Notes: generated by a model not told the origin, from the letters alone. 64,000 nt of DNA from Angiostrongylus vasorum (GCA_018806985.1 JADANN010000267.1:558001-622000), one strand, 5' to 3'; counted from the stretch's first letter, positions 1 to 11,819 are shown. A program made the numbers and translations.

Positions 1-120
1 GTCTCTCAGCTAGTTCTATCGACCTGTGCCGTCAGCAATCACACGTCAACGGGATTGATCTGGGGAGCCCACATCGGCACTGAATCCAGTTAAGCTGAGC
101 CTGTAGTTGAATTCACAATA
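1..120 (-). repeat. Family B repeat, partial at window edge
   Basis: The piece runs from the GTCTCTCAGCTAGTTCTATCG block to the CCAGTTAAGCTGAG block of family B. The A/B-box part would lie outside the window to the left. Confidence 0.7.
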
Positions 121-455
121 TTTTGCCTTTCTTTTCTGCCTTCTATACTTTTTATGACAAGTTATTATGCGAAATACAACCACAAGATTGCTGAGATATT
201 TGCAAAACTCCGGACCGCAGGTGAAACGAGAAAAAAAAGAACTAGCTGAGAAAAAGGCGAAACGAAGGACCCGCATGGTGTGGTGGTAAACGCATTACTC
301 CCCGGAAAGGACAATAGCGCGTTCGTTCCCCACCGCAAGCACCTGCGGTCCGGACTTTTGCAAATATCTCAGCAATCTTGTGGTTGTATTTCGCTTAATA
401 ACCTGCCATAAAAAGTATGGAAGGCAGAAAAGAAAGGCAAAATATTGAGAATTTA
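121..455. repeat. Inverted pair of family B ends (fold-back)
   Basis: Bases about 126-232 and 333-450 are near-perfect reverse complements (shared block GCAAATATCTCAGCAATCTTG). They flank a loop of about 100 bases that holds the tRNA-like head GTGTGGTGGTAAACGC. Confidence 0.7.
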
Positions 456-571
456 GAGGCTTTTTTTCAGATAGGCTATATGACATTACTGAATGGATGT
501 TGGCGGTGAAGAAGGGTGTTTTGTTTTGAGCAGATACCAAAACATTTTTTCGGTGGGTGTTTATAACTTAC

Positions 572-3500
572 CAAGCCATACGATGACACACTAATAATCA
601 AATGCAGAGGAATGTAGATGTAGGTGGGTGGGAAGAAATCGCAAGGCTTGCTCACCAATGAACTAGTTATCGCGTAAATCTGAAAAAAGTAAGATTTTCT
701 GTATAACATGAGACCTTAACACTTAGAATCGGCCGTAAGTTGATTTTTTCAATTGAGTTCCTACCTTTATAAATGCTAGCCAGTGTGAATTGATGTCAAT
801 TCATTTTTGGAATTAGTTGCTCATTCAGCAGGTACCATTGTGATGAGCACCGAAATGGAAAAGCTATCCTTTACCTAATAATTTGCAGAATACCGTCTTT
901 TGATAGATTTATTTCGTCGGCGAGAGAATGATGCTGGTGGAAACAGTAGCCATCACAGCGGCCGCTCCGTTGCCTTTGAAGAGGGAATAGAGGTGTTTAT
1001 GCTTTACTGCAAAACTTCGATGTTTTCGGACATCTTGCTGCGACCACCTGTACTATTCCGCTTCGTTTCTCTCCATTTGTCTCTGTCACATGTAAGAACA
1101 ACTCAATGGATGGTCTTCATGCTCTATGCTTGACATCCAGAGGAATCCAGTCGTTAACGGCTCCCGTCCATTGGTTGGTGTTCAGACGAATCACGTGTGC
1201 GGAACACTTCATTCTCGACTTTTTTGTGTGCCCAGCAGTGTGGCTGATCTTTGATCGTTGACCTAGATGGAAACTTCGGATTTGCTCTCCCAATTTCGTG
1301 TGGCTACCATTCATCGATTTTCACTCCCATATTGCTTCATACCAGTATTCGCATAACGTCTTCGTGGTTAGCTGTGGATAAATTCGGTTAGGTGGCACCG
1401 CGTTGACTAACCCCCTTTTTACATGGTGGATAGCATCGTTATAGAATTGTGGCTTTTTAAAGGAAATTTTTTGAATAGTTCGTGAAGAATCTTTATATGC
1501 TGTGTAAGGGCTCCTTGACTGTTCAGAACTTCTATTACAACTTCTATCTTAAGTTGGTCGAAAACGCAGTAAACGATAAAGATTTTCGAAACCGCTATTG
1601 ATTCATATTTCTTCAATCAAAGAGTCCGACTCCGGTTGTTAGCTGTTCGAAGGGGTGAATCACATCCTATCTTGTCACTTGCTCAGATGTCGACCATTGC
1701 AGTGTGATTAATTCTTCTTTGCATTGCAATCGTTATAGTGATTCATGTGCACGGCTTGCACACTCATTACCAAGTAGTACGTTAAATAACGAGGACAAAG
1801 CGTTCTCCGTCGGGGAATTCCTGAGTGATGAACTACCTATTCGAATCAATTTTACGTTAGAGGTGATCGAATAGATACCTAGTCTCTGCAGTGGCTTTTC
1901 GTGGCCTACCGATACGTACAATCAGCTTTTCTTATCGACTCAGATAAATCTACCACTAATTCTCCACCCCGAAGGGATAGAAGGCATGGTGAGCCCGATG
2001 CGTGGGATCGAGCAAATGATCACATCTGCATTACAGGACACCTCTAACCACTGCTCCATGTGCTCTAATAAGAGTGTGTCAGAGAATAACTCAGCTTTCA
2101 ACGAAAAGTTCATTAGATGGGGCTCGCTTGGTGTGAGTTGAACTGCTGACATCAACTAACATCGAATGCGATGGACAGCTATGTCTCAGTTTAGCTACAG
2201 TAGGCGCTTTCCATTGTATTGTTGTGTCGACATCTCCTAACGAAATGAGCTAATTGATAACCGCAATGATGTTGGGATATTTGCAAAACTCTGGACGTGA
2301 GGTGTCTACGGTGGGGATCGAACACGCCTTTACCTTTTCCGGGGTTTAACGTGTTCACTCTCCCAACGGTTTATCACCTCATCGTGGCTGCGAGGTGTTC
2401 CTGGGTGTCGGGCAGCGGTGTACAGGGATTCGTTCCATTGGCAGGGTCTCCCAAGCTGGGAAGGAGTCCGGTGTTTCCATCAGGAAGCCTAGCTAAGAGT
2501 AAACCAATACCAAGATCCACTACCGTCCTGGTGTCGAAGTCGCATGGTGGCAAATCTCCCTCTGATCCACAAGCGCTGCCACTGCCTGTGCTGGTGAAGA
2601 CCTGGGATAGACTTTGGCAGGGTGAACTCTGGATTGTAGGGAACCACAATGGCTTAACCAGCATATCTCCGAGAAAATGGATGGAGATTATGCTGGGGGC
2701 CCGCACAACCAGTGAGGACGGGCTATTCAAGTATCAAGTATCAAGTAACGTGTTCACCACCACACCATGCGTCCTTCGTTTCGCTTGTCTGTTTGCTATT
2801 TCTATCGATCAGTGCCATCAGCAGTCACCTATCAATGGGATTAATCTGGGGATCACGAATCGGCATTGACCCTGTTGAGTGTAGTTGAAATCACAATGTT
2901 AGTTTTTATTTACCCCCAACGACAACTTTTACGTCAGGGTATTATGTGAAATACAATTACAAACTGGTTACTGTGTGAAATACAATTACAAACAGGTTAT
3001 TATGTGAAATACAACTACAAACTGGTTATTATGTGAAATACAGTCACAAACTGCCGTGAAAGATTGTGGCAGACAGTTAATAAAAAGTTAATATTGTTAT
3101 TTCGACTACAGCCTTGACTTGACTGGATTGCCGATTTATGCTCTCCATAGGAATCCCGTTGAAGAGTGACTGATGATGGCACTGGTGATAGAAAACTAGC
3201 TGAAAGACAAACGAAATGAAGGACTCGCGTGATGTGTTGGTGAACGCGTTAGCCCCCAGAAAGGGTTATGGCGTGTTCGATCCACACCGCAGACACCTGC
3301 GGTCTGGTTCGCAAATATCTCAGCATCACTTTGGTTGTATCTCACATAACAGCCTACCATGAAAAATTGTAGTAAGTAGTAAACAAAAGTAACATGCCTA
3401 CAAATTCCATTCATGGGATTTATACACATGTTGGTCATTTCACTTCCGGGTTTAAATGAAGGTCGGTTTTAGAATTAAAAGGTTAACTTTGAGCTAATTG

Positions 3501-4086
3501 AGACAATATTAAAAATTGTTGATAAATGTACTTCTACATTGAGTTCACCTGAATACTGCTGTACGTCGTAGAATGAACTAACGCCAAAGAATAGTACAAT
3601 AGGAGAATGACCTGGAAGCAGACTAGAGTTAATGGACATTTTTTATCTCTTTGTAGAAATGGGATAATTTCCTTGAGTTCAATGATTAAATGCGAGTAAT
3701 CCATCCAGCTAAAAGATTGCCGAACTCCATCACGGCTGAATTGCTCCCTGCATTAAGATCTCTGTCTCATTCGGGATAGTGATTCCTCTTCACTACGATC
3801 AAGTTTTGTTTGTGCTTGAAAACCTTTAAAATCGTACCTTTATGTTGCGATGAAACGTAGAACCGAAAATGTATTTGATTTGTACGTAGAGCAATAGTGG
3901 AAATGATGCCAATGATAGAATCGTGTACAGCACTTGAACAATTCGATAAAGAGGATATTCTACCACATTCAGGCCGTTCTGAAATAAGTTCGAATAATTA
4001 GACTAAAGAAGCAAATCATATAAGAAGGAAAGAATGTTGATTACCTGTCTGCATTCTAATTCGATAGCCGACTCATTTAACGTCAT
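572..4086 (-). CDS. Sra-superfamily (Srab/Sre-like) 7TM chemoreceptor, first four exons
   Basis: Four exons join without a frame break: 4086-4045 (ATG; MTLNESAIELECRQ, with an N-glycosylation motif NES), 3978-3838, 3611-3549 and 679-572. All junctions are phase 0, with acceptors TTTCAG, TTTCAG, TTCCAG and TTTCAG and donors GTAATC, GTACGA, GTGAAC and GTAAGT. Exon 2 carries a hydrophobic helix (VLYTILSLASFPLLLYV) followed by FHRNIK, the loop motif typical of nematode Sra/Srab/Sre receptors. Exon 3 (VILLLYYSLALVHS) is the next helix. Exon 4 has KPCDFFPP and a further helix. The fold and family are recognised from these motifs; the expected role is as a chemosensory GPCR in a neuron membrane. A TTTCAG site at 4123, 36 bases before the ATG, could take a 5' exon or a spliced leader. 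Intron 3 (680-3548) is filled with repeats. The C-terminal half is not in the window, so it is unknown whether the gene is intact. The exact subfamily is uncertain. Confidence 0.7.
1035..1330 (-). mobile_element. RTE-like non-LTR relic, 3' end (second RTE family)
   Basis: The minus-strand reading gives LGEQIRSFHLGQRSKI, RMKCSAHVIRLN and WTGAVNDWIPLDVK, the C-terminal tail shared with the better copy at 7060-7860. Stops and frameshifts mark it as dead. It lies in intron 3 of the chemoreceptor gene. Confidence 0.6.
1951..2062 (-). repeat. Family A repeat,5'-head fragment
   Basis: It matches the head half of family A, from CCCCGAAGGGATAGAAGG to CTAACCACTGC (the A-box side), and is decayed. Confidence 0.55.
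2359..2745 (+). mobile_element. Short non-autonomous RTE-derived element with target-site duplication
   Basis: The insert matches the untranslated leader of the RTE relics (block CTCCCTCTGATCCAC also occurs near 26808) and ends in repeated TCAAGTA units. It is flanked by TAACGTGTTCAC at 2347-2358 and 2746-2757, a 12-bp target-site duplication inside family B. A second copy lies at 39190-39430. The open reading frames across it are incidental. Confidence 0.7.
2938..3052. repeat. 29-bp tandem repeat, four units
   Basis: Units begin GGTTATTATGTGAAATAC and differ at a few bases. They come from amplification of the family B end. Confidence 0.85.
3125..3420 (+). repeat. Family B copy, inverted relative to its left neighbour
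   Basis: Contains A box TTGGTGAACGCG and B box GTTCGATCC in plus orientation, and ends in AGTAGTAAACAAAAG. It faces the copy at 2262-3085. Confidence 0.75.
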
Positions 4087-4304
4087 GTATCGTCTGCTAA
4101 TGACAAGAAATAGAGAGACAACCTGAAATACTGATATCCAATTCCCGATAAATTAAGGAATTAGTATTCAGTCGATTGAGAAGATATTTAAGTTTCCACA
4201 AAGAAAACATGTTGAAGTACGGGATAATGGAGAAGTGAGTATGCAAAAAAATAGCGTTTTCTGTCTTGCTTAACACAATTGTACCATCTATGTCAAAACG
4301 CGAG

Positions 4305-4675
4305 GGCGGATAGTACAGTGGTAGTGATGTCTCTCATCACGAGCACAATGCTAGTTCAATTCCGCTCCGAGACAACCAAGCCCATCATCCCTCCGTGGTC
4401 GGGAGATTAGTATCGACTTGTGCGAAAAAAACCGCTGTCTGCAATCCAATTGGGAGCGCTCTAGACTGGCTATCTCAGGACTCCAGGGAGAATTGCTCCA
4501 CCAGCATTCTACAACATTCAAGATGAAATGAAAGTCTTCAAGGAGCAGCCGAAGCCACACGTAGAACGTTGGAAGATTTTCGTGGATAGCGGATGCGAGG
4601 AAACGAATCGAATGTGAGAAAGTGCTGGGATCCGTAAAGTGGACTTGAGACGGGTCATAAAAAACAAAAAATTAA
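4305..4675 (+). repeat. Family C tRNA-like SINE
   Basis: The head reads ATAGTACAGTGGTAG (A box) and TAGTTCAATTCC (B box), a good internal pol III promoter. The body ends GACGGGTCATAAAAAAC. This is the most complete plus-strand copy of the family. Confidence 0.65.
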
Positions 4676-4689
4676 AAAAATGCCAAGAC

Positions 4690-6480
4690 ACAACAAATCT
4701 TTCTGCTAATGTAAGAAACCTTTCTTTTGGCAAAAATGATTTCTGTGGAAAGCAGCAGTCCTATTTGTTCTCACTTTACTAGATTGTGGACGGGGTAGTG
4801 CTCAATCTAATCTGTTGGTAATGTAATAGGATTTTTTGGATCCTAATAAATTGGATTCCCAGCAATTATGTGGCGCACACAGAAAAAAACGTACGACTAA
4901 TACCATACACAAGAGCCTTCACTGGCTTCACAAAATGGAAGGAAAACGCCAATAATGGCTTGGTTAGGGAGGTAACGCTCCGTAACTTCACAAAAAAACA
5001 CCCAACTGACGGAAATAGTGGATGACTGTGTGAAAAAAGTACAAAATATTCGCTTTCAGAAATTGGTTAATACATCGCAGTAATTTGAAAGACCAACTTT
5101 GAATAAAACTCAGCATTAATAGTTATTTTATACCTTGCAAAGTGTCCTGTTAAGCCAGCGCGTGATGGTTGCCCATTCTTGAAATGTGATGGCTTTTTCA
5201 CCCTTTTCAGAGCAGCTTTTTTCCCCAAAGGCTAGGACCAACCGCCACTCATTGTTTGTGAACCGCATACGAGTGGTCTTACCCTTTGCTGAATGAGGGA
5301 AGCGAAAGCGCTGAACCGTTCGCCGTCGCATTTCTAGAAAAGGCGACAACAACATTGTGCTAGCGTAGCAAGGACTGTTTGTAAGATATAAGCTTTAATA
5401 TCACAGTTGTTGTTGCAGGGCAGGGATAGCGCAGTGGTTGGTGGTGCCGTTGATCAGAGAGCAAGGGCGCTAGTATGATCTTAGTCTCAACGCTGATCTC
5501 TCATCCACGTGTGAACGCCCTAGCCTTGCTATCTCCAAGATTGCTAGAACATTTGAGTAGACCAACATTCTTCGACATTTATGAAGAAGAGAAAATCCAC
5601 AAACAGCAGCGGGAACAACAGAAAATTTTCAAAGACCACTGCGGTCGATGAAAACAAGGAAAATGATTCGAATGTAGGAAGTGCTGGGATTTCCACAGCA
5701 GGTGTGATGACGGGTCATGTAAATAAAGTTATTTCAAAAAAATAAGTTAAAGCAATAACATCAATTAGGAAAAGTCTTATAACTTTCGTAAATAAATAGA
5801 ACGTCTTACACGTCAAGCGAAAGTGGATCAGAAAAGCAGTAGAAGCATTGTAGAATCACTTTGGAATCATTGGAATGAAGAATTATAATAGCATATAGCA
5901 AGAAGTAAGAGCATATGGCAGTTATAGCAAGAAGATCCCAGATATACAGCAAATGCGTTGGCGAAGCAAGAAGGACGAATTGCTGCATTTGTCTTCCCCC
6001 GCCCCCCTGATTATTACTCAAGATTCTAGTGAATTGCCTTGCCTGCTAATGAATTTTTTAACCATTTTCTTTTGATTCGAAGAAAAAACCTTATGTCGAA
6101 GACCCCATTAAAAAATGTATATTCCTGTGTGTTCTTTAACCCATACCGCCCTGTACGACCACTAGAGCGTGTGTAATGGCTAAGGGGAAACGACCACGTG
6201 GAGTGTATAATGTCTACAATCACTTTAGCGAGTTTCAGAAATTTTTTTCCTCTTGACTATGTATATTCATTTATTCATTCGATAGTTAATCGAAGAAAGA
6301 TTGAAATGGAAGGGGTGAGACCAGAAAACCCACTCTCTGAATTAAATGGTTCAAACAAAACCTTTTTCAAACGTTCGCAGACCAGTAATTTGGCTAACAA
6401 TTTATAAAATTGACTTTCATACTAGCTTATTATACTTTTTTATATGGCTGGGCTGGCAGGAGATTGGTTTGTTTTTCATT
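4690..6480. other. Stretch with no confident gene (apart from the family C copy)
   Basis: The only hint is a minus-strand 51-base segment at 5333-5283 between a TTTTCTAG acceptor and a GTAAGA donor that opens MRRRTVQRFRFPHSAK. There is no recognisable homology, so no gene is called. Confidence 0.3.
5415..5735 (+). repeat. Family C copy
   Basis: The head GGGATAGCGCAGTGGTTGG matches an A box; the tail GACGGGTCATGTAAATAAAG is shared with the copy at 4305. Confidence 0.6.
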
Positions 6481-6482
6481 TG

Positions 6483-6519
6483 GCCAACGTTTCGACGTCT
6501 TTGTCTTCATCAGAACTCC
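6483..6519 (-). ncRNA. Hammerhead-ribozyme-like core, stem I weak
   Basis: On the minus strand: CTGATGA, a GAC/GTC stem II, GAAAC and GTT. The sequence on either side pairs poorly as stem I, so this copy is probably inactive. Confidence 0.45.
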
Positions 6520-7059
6520 CTTGATTGGAGTCGATGGTCCACAGCTGGTCGTCTCCGTGTTGTGGGTGTTCGTTGTCATATCGAGTCAAATCCAGTGGAA
6601 GGAGTACCGTTCGAATAAAAAACAACGATTATCTCTGATAGAGAGATTAGCGGAAAAGTAAAGAAGAAGAACCACCTGTTAATATAGATTTTACAGACAA
6701 AGTTAGAAAATTGAACAATTGAAAACTTGCCCAGCATTATATATAGAACATTGGAAGACTATGACGGTATGCAGAAATAGAGGATACTCTCTCCGAGGGA
6801 GAGAAAAGGCTCTGTGTCTAATTTCAGCTTGCCATTGCGTTCTTCATACAGCGCCCGCTCTAAGGTTTTGTTGAGGCTTGCCTCATGAGCAATCGCTTCG
6901 AGTAAACTTGAAATTAGTTAAGATAATTACGAGAGTCACTGCTGAATACAATTTGGCCTGCCTATGGATCTGGTCACTTTAGATCTGCGGTAATGTTTTG
7001 AAGTTTGTGCTGCGAGTTAATAGTTCACTCGGAAATTAGTGGTGGATTTTAACTTGTAT

Positions 7060-7860
7060 TTCAAAGTGGAGATGACATCGTTCTTATAACTCCAAACATT
7101 AATTAAGCGTAGCAAATGTTTGCCGACTTTGACAAAGCCTGTTGAAAAACTGCTCTTCGACTTAATCTCGCAAAAACGATGATGACGAGGAACGGATTAG
7201 TTAGGCATGCCCAATTAACGCTCAAAGGAACGAATATCTACGAATGCTCCACTTACGTTTATATAGGTCGGGAAATCAACGTGGTGAACGACTTAGCTCC
7301 GGAGCTGAGCAGAAGGAAACGAGCGGCTTGGGGAGCTTTCAAGAGCATCGAGGATGTAGTGAAGAGAACAAGGAACACCAGACTCCGTGGCCACCTTTTC
7401 GACTCAACAGTACTTCCTGACCAAACGTATGCGTCAGAAACCTGGTCGCTGCGTAAGCAGGATGAAAGATCACTCAGCCTTATTGAACGCGCAGTCAAAA
7501 GGACGATGTTAGGGGTACCCCCCCTGTCACGCAATTAAGGGAAGAGATCCGAGGCTTCGACCTGCGTCAACGATCAAAAATCAAAGATGCCGTTCTGTGC
7601 GCCAAACTGTCGAAGATAAGATGGGCCGGTCACGTAATGCGTGTGAACGACAACTGATGGACAACAGCCGTTAGTAACTGGATTCCTCGGGATGTCAAAC
7701 GTACTGCAGGAAAACCACCGACCCCACGGTCAGAGTTCTTCACGAAAAGCCTAGAAGAAAGGTATGATACCCAACGAGTCCCTAGAATGAACAGAACCCA
7801 CTGGGCTACTCTTGCGCGCGACAGGGAAAAAATGGAAGATTTACTGGTGCTCGCTTAAGT
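7060..7860 (+). mobile_element. RTE-like non-LTR relic, RT C-terminus (second RTE family)
   Basis: In shifting frames the sequence reads NLAKTMMTRNGLV, YVYIGREINVVNDL, ELSRRKRAAWGAFKSIE, RLRGHLFDSTVLP and YASETWSLRKQDE, then WAGHVMRVN and WATLARDREK. This is the region C-terminal to the reverse transcriptase in RTE elements of nematodes. Frameshifts near 7535 and 7660 disable it. It ends with a short ACTACAAGTGATAC tail. Confidence 0.75.
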
Positions 7861-8203
7861 CACTTACAATCAGCTCTACTACAAGTGATACAAGTGGTCT
7901 CGAAGTGGAATATATTATCACAGAACGAATTTTATTACTTAAGGAAAGCCCATTGCAATCTATACATTTTTTTGAATAATAAGCTTGTTTACTTATGCAG
8001 ATAATGCTGGACATATGAAGTGGATGAAGTCCTTGAAAGCAGTTTGGACGAGGGTTGGTTTCTGAAGCGTTGCACGGGAAACTATCTAAATGTTTAGAAG
8101 TGTGGTAGTGGGTAAGCATGAGGTTCGATGTGTATCCTGGATGAAGCAGAGTCTACTAGCACACCCCGTTAAACCTTTATAACGTCAGTACTGTAGATTT
8201 TGG

Positions 8204-8470
8204 TTACGCGATATGGTGGAGAAACATTAATTTCTTCCTGTTAACTATTACGGAGTACAGGTGTTGAGGCTCGTGGAGCTTCTCGTCAATATGCTTTACG
8301 TACTTTTTCACCTTAACCACACTCGTATCGAGGAAGCTGTACTGAGCCACACCAACAGGAAACCACGAAGCTGTCACCATGACCTTTTTCGGAAAAAATT
8401 ACTGCTTTGGGAAGTGCATCCTCGTTGAGCAGAAGAAGCGCCAAAGATACATCAGCACGGCGAACTTTTT
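8204..8470 (-). mobile_element. Mariner transposase relic
   Basis: The minus strand reads MVTASWFPVGVAQYSFLD, KYVKHIDEKLHEPQ and VNRKKLMFLHH, which follows the mariner order VMVT-W-GV-YSFL, IDE and VNRKG-LLHDNA. The catalytic DNARPH is degraded and stops interrupt it. Sequence up to about 8900 may belong to the same relic. Confidence 0.6.
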
Positions 8471-9138
8471 TAACAAGCATCCAATTGGTGCGTTATTCAC
8501 TTGTCGAGGTTCTTCAGTTTTACAACTTATTTAGGTGTTCCGAAACAGATGGGATACTCGCATTTACTTCCTCTGTAAGTTCTCGAACGTATATGCCTAT
8601 TCTTTGGACAAGAAGACACCAACAATACAGTTCCTATCAAATTTCGGAAATCTGTGGACGAAAATTTCAAATTTCTTAGTTACCATTGCACGGAGTTTCG
8701 CTCCACCCTCACAAAAAACGCAAAAATATGGCAAGCGGGAAGCTCGACGGCAACAATGTCGAAAAAATATTGCATTATCTGTTCGAGATAAGGGTGCAGA
8801 GTTTGCACTAATTCTTCGTCAGTTAGATGTTGAGATCGCGAAGAAGCATGGAGATGGTTCTTTTCATCGCCCATCGTCCTTCAAAAGTCAATACAGAATG
8901 TCGAACAGCTAGTAAATCAAAGTGGCAAAAGTGGATGTTTTAAAACCATCAGTTGTCTTTTAAATCAAAATTACGTTACCAACATGTCCTGATTTAGTAT
9001 GCACTGATAATCTTGTGTCCACTGATTCATCGTTATTCAACGTTAGATATATCTGCCTCGTTTTCATGTCCAGCAATCACGAGGTTGTTATACAGCAGAC
9101 GTTTACTTCCATACAAAAAACACATACGGTACAACAGT

Positions 9139-9174
9139 AGCTGGCGTTTCGGCAGTACCGTCTTCTTCAGAGCC
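9139..9174 (-). ncRNA. Degenerate hammerhead-like motif at PLE 3' end
   Basis: It has CTGAAGA and GAAAC and stem I halves GGCT/AGCT, but the cleavage triplet GTH is replaced by GCC, so cleavage is not expected. Confidence 0.4.
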
Positions 9175-10040
9175 TCGAAGCGTATACTGATATGCTCTTT
9201 AGTAGCCAAACGCTTCAATAACACATACAGAAAGAAGAAAATCTATGTGGCAATGACATGGACAACAGCTTCTCGAAAAACCCACCGTTTTTTGCGTGCC
9301 TTCCACTGAGGTAGAACCGCTAATCAGAGTCGCACATGGTTGATGAATGCACCATCCCACATCAAAAGTCAATGTGGTACAGGGCGAGATCACGCGTAAT
9401 CTCTTGGCATTCCTCCCTGCTATTCATTTGAGGGTTCCTAGCATTTATGCAGAAAGCCTGAACACGTTTTCGCGCTGGTGGCATCTTGTGAGAGAATAGT
9501 GACTTTTATTTCAAAATCGTCTCCACTGTGCCTTTGTATCCCATGAATCCTTAATAGGGTGGTTTGTCTTGTTTTTTCGTTTGCCATCTAGGTGTTCTTT
9601 TATGCAGATACATAAAGATCTGCTCGTTTCGCCAACATGTTCATCTCCGCAAATATAACAAGAGATCAGGTATATCGTGCCTGAACTCATACAGTCACCG
9701 TACCTGCTATGAGGAGAAATTACGCATTTCTGCAATTCACATAGACAATCACATAGGCATTTGCGCACTAATTGACGACGAAGAGTATCCGATGGGTATT
9801 CCTACTATCGCAACCGATCCTTCTACATCTGTCCTTCTTAAGCATTGCTTTATAGCTACACTTACTCCATTGCTAAGAAAGGGCAACATAACCGGGATTT
9901 TCGTTAGGCCGAGTCTTCCATTTTGGGATGTCGTTGTCCTTTTAAAGTGATCTCGTGGGGTGACGATTTCGTAGTCACTGGAGATATATGCAGAGCCAAG
10001 TCACGCGATTTCTCCCTTAGTTTCTCTTCGTGCACACACA
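9139..10040 (-). mobile_element. Penelope-like element relic with GIY-YIG endonuclease
   Basis: The minus strand at 9768-9511 encodes LRRQ-type linker residues, a Cys-rich stretch (CLCDCLCELQKCV), then GTIYLISCYICGDEHVGET and IKEHLDG, the GIY-YIG nuclease core. Upstream readings to about 10040 are broken RT linker. Downstream, ECQEITRDLALY matches the family C-terminus. A degenerate hammerhead motif closes the 3' end. It lies head to head with the next PLE. Confidence 0.75.
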
Positions 10041-10509
10041 GCATTTATAATCCAAAGCCGACGTTAATAGAAAGTCGACGCTGGGAACTGTTAAAGATAT
10101 CATTAGTTATGTAGACGGACCAACGGATAGAATAATGAAGTTTTTTATCCCGCAAAACTTACTCAATGTTAAGGCACATTCTATCCCATCTTACGAACAC
10201 TCGTATGTTCATGAATCGTCTACAAAACGCCCGTGCAAAAAAATGACTCCGTTATAGAAGCCGCGCTTGAACTCCTTATGCAACATGAAGGAGCAGCAAA
10301 CATGCACGATTTCTCATTTCAGCATCTCATTGTCCTCTTGAAGAAGGATCTAAACTGCTCAATCTTCTGATGGTTGGGAAAAGGTTACGAGCAAGTGAGA
10401 GAGTTGGCAGTGGGACAGCAACTGGCATCAAGCCTTACCACTTCATACATGTCTAGGAAAGGAGCACCAGTGTCTTCGTCCCTTAGTCTGGTGTAAATAG
10501 AGAGATAAC

Positions 10510-10605
10510 GTCAATGTTGACTTTTTATTTACTTCTTCCTACAATTTTTTACAGCAGGGTATTATGTGAGATACAATTACAATGATGGTGAGATATTCCC
10601 ACCAC
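10510..10605 (-). repeat. Family B end fragment inside the PLE relic
   Basis: Bases run TTTTTATTTACTTC to ATTACAATGATGGTGAGATA, the 3' end of family B in reverse. It interrupts the RT region. Confidence 0.6.
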
Positions 10606-11738
10606 CGCCTTCTAATTAACCTCGACATTTATCAAATAGTTTTTCTACTCAGGAGAAGATGGACAAATACTTTGGATTACTGAATGGGCATTCTGGGTAT
10701 ATTGAATTCACGTGGGAGAAACCAAAAAAAAATTGGCTTTCATTTTTTTAACGTTCAAATTAACTTATCAGAAAGCGGTAACATGACAAAGTGTACCGAA
10801 AAGGAAGTAACAACAACGTCCTCGTTCATCTCCTCTTTTTCCACTTTTGTACACAACGAGGCGTTTGTGAGAAACTTGTTTTGAACAGACACCTCTGTGG
10901 ACACGAAGAGGGAACTATAAGAGGAATAGCGGGACCTTGCTCGGCAAATAGCCATCTCCAATGGCTACGGAATAGTAACCACAAGAGATAAGTATAGGAG
11001 GAGAGCGACGTCCCAAAACGAAACATTTGGCCAAAAGAAAATCCCGTTTAAGTTGCCCTTATCAGCGATGAAGTAAGTGTAGTTATAAAACGATGCTTAA
11101 GAAGAGCAGGTCTAGAGGAATCGGTCTACGTCGTCAGTTCCTAACCGCCTGTATGACCGCCTATGTGAAGCACAGAACTGCGTAATTTGCCCTTACGGGA
11201 GCGACGGTGACTGCTTGAGTTCAGGTACGATATGCCTGATCTCTTGTTATATTTGCGGAGATGAACATATTGGCGAAACGGGCAGACCTTTATGTATCCG
11301 CATGAAAGAACACCTAGATGGCAAACCAAAAAACAAGACGAACTACCACACTAGGGAAGCATAGGATACGAAAACATAGCATACGATTTTGATATAAAAG
11401 TCACTATCCTGGCATAGAATGCCAAAACACCACCACGCAAACTTTTTGAGGCTTTTTTTGGACAAATGCAAAAAAATCTTGGAATGAATAGCAGGAAGGA
11501 ATGCGAAGAGATCACGCTTGCTCTCGCCTCGTGCCATCGCTTCGACTTTGGAGTGATGCATTCACCAACCATATGCGACTCTGATCAGCGGTTCTTCCGC
11601 AGTATAAGGGACGTAAAAAACGGTGGATTTTTCGGGAAGCTATTGACGATGTCATTTGCCACGTAGATTTTCGTCTTTCTGCATGGGTTATTGAAGCGTT
11701 TGACGTAGTAAATTGCCTATCAAATTATCTTTCCAGGC

Positions 11739-11772
11739 TTTGAAGAAGGCGATACTGCGGAAACGTCAGCTT
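11739..11772 (+). ncRNA. Degenerate hammerhead-like motif at PLE 3' end
   Basis: It reads AGGCT, TTGAAGA in place of CTGANGA, a partial stem II, then GAAAC-GTC-AGCT. The cleavage triplet and stem I halves are kept; the core C is lost. Confidence 0.4.
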
Positions 11773-11819
11773 TAACGAATTACAGAATGAAGTAACACCG
11801 CGTGTTTTCCCAACAGGAA

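Larger units (their letters stand above)
2262..3085 (-). repeat. Family B copy interrupted by an RTE-derived insert
   Basis: Reading right to left it contains the full family B order, including a perfect B box (GTTCGATCCCC on the minus strand near 2310). A 387-bp insert splits it at 2359-2745, and its right end has grown a 29-bp tandem array. Confidence 0.75.
10250..11775 (+). mobile_element. Penelope-like element relic, RT plus GIY-YIG
   Basis: Pieces in order: KKDLNCSIF, RELAVGQQLASSL (RT motif), then after a family B insertion KPKKNWLSF, then the endonuclease at about 11150-11340 (NCVICPYG, TICLISCYICGDEHIGETG, RMKEHLDG) and the C-terminus MNSRKECEEITLALA. Many stops and frameshifts. A hammerhead-like remnant at 11739-11772 closes the element. 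Confidence 0.75.

Noticed and set aside
889..992. Plus-strand exon-like segment YRLLIDLFRRRENDAGG between TTTGCAG and GTGTTT
   Set aside because: No homology or partner exons, and it lies antisense inside the chemoreceptor intron beside an RTE relic.
2297..2869. 190-codon plus-strand open frame
   Set aside because: It runs across the border of a family B repeat and an RTE-derived insert and has no protein-like features.
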